From the NCBI RefSeq assembly GCF_019024285.1, contig NZ_WMKZ01000032.1, forward strand, positions 1-49,640: a DNA stretch of 49,640 bases, given 5' to 3'. The notes under the pieces are model-generated. The model worked only from the letters and a program-made list of their open reading frames with translations, was not told the DNA's origin and did not search any database. The DNA comes from Alkalihalobacterium elongatum. Its GTDB lineage: Bacteria > Bacillota > Bacilli > Bacillales > Bacillaceae_F. Position numbers and translations under genes: made by a program. Positions 49,505-49,640 of the stretch are shown here, one piece after another; positions within the stretch are counted from its first letter, which is position 1; each line of letters starts with the position of its first letter.

Positions 49505-49640
49505 GTCGCTGCTGAAACGGCAGTAAAAAAGTTCTTTGAAAACTGAACAAAAAGCCAAGCGATATAAAGAGATACATGATATCTCGTCAATGTTTTAAAA
49601 ACGTCACGTTTGTGACAATGAGCTATATCAAACACTTTTA
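49505..49640 (+). other. Pre-16S rRNA leader (partial, runs off the window)
   Basis: GTTCTTTGAAAACTGAACAA at 49530-49549 is the hallmark of the leader upstream of 16S genes in Bacillaceae. It is preceded by CTGCTGAAACGGCAG, a small hairpin. AGCGATATAAAG-type and GAGCTATATC-type segments can pair as processing stems. The 16S gene itself starts beyond 49640. Confidence 0.82.

Noticed and set aside
49352-49558. 68-codon minus-strand ORF across the rRNA promoters
   Set aside because: It overlaps two rRNA promoters and the leader; chance ORF in AT-rich DNA.

Overview
This is a low-GC, AT-rich chromosomal stretch from an endospore-forming-type Bacillota, most likely a Bacillaceae member. The signs are strong AGGAGG ribosome binding sites, frequent TTG and GTG starts, MhqR-type operators, a heterocycloanthracin-type azole peptide cluster, and a Bacillus-style rRNA leader at the right edge. 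The genus cannot be fixed from the sequence. Many decayed genes and short inverted repeats built on GGGTCTG/CAGACCC suggest a genome with active small-scale decay.

Layout. 1-6000: a tartrate/D-malate dehydrogenase, a two-gene operon that matches the 2-aminothiazoline-4-carboxylate to L-cysteine route, small membrane proteins, a GNAT acetyltransferase, and two pseudogenes (an oligopeptide ABC ATPase fragment and an L,D-transpeptidase with two in-frame stops). 6000-8140: a quinone/electrophile detoxification set (MhqD-like hydrolase, DoxX protein, WrbA-like flavoprotein) with three copies of an MhqR-like operator. 8300-12000: a secreted protein, an Lrp regulator divergent from an EamA exporter, TrmO, and a small zinc/helix-hairpin-helix protein. 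12269-18188: a complete thiazole/oxazole peptide locus (Cys-rich precursor, ThiF-like maturation protein, leader-binding/YcaO fusion, SagB dehydrogenase). 18600-24700: small zinc proteins, a YdjM-like membrane protein, a Dus enzyme, small membrane proteins and a lipoprotein nuclease.

24742-32700 is the most notable region. An aliphatic amidase operon (amiE, AmiB-like AAA+ ATPase, amiS) and a second amidase operon (a small partner plus an amidase-signature enzyme) each have a near-perfect sigma-54 promoter. Between and beside them lies a gene for a one-piece regulator that joins an AmiC-like amide sensor to a sigma-54 activator. A 17-bp dyad, TGTYCYAWWWTGARACA, lies about 50 bp upstream of each -24 element, and a second copy lies 88-100 bp further out. 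Together these describe an amide-sensing sigma-54 regulon in place of the AmiC/AmiR antitermination switch known from Pseudomonas.

33000-39800: an NCS2 permease, a double PadR-type regulator, and a cluster of small proteins that look like RNA polymerase accessory factors (CarD domain, zinc ribbon, two GreA C-terminal-domain proteins). A YetF-type membrane protein, a small hydrophilic protein with a frameshifted twin at 30.4 kb, and a decayed Rpn nuclease follow. 39958-47900: an orphan 7TM histidine kinase, a YciI protein, a 51-bp tandem repeat, the carboxy(nor)spermidine dehydrogenase/decarboxylase pair, a free-standing DnaA domain I protein, and a heptad-repeat protein. From 48 kb to the end there are remnants, then three evenly spaced rRNA promoters (TTGCGN-N17-TATWWT) and the start of a pre-16S leader. 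The 16S gene itself begins beyond the window.
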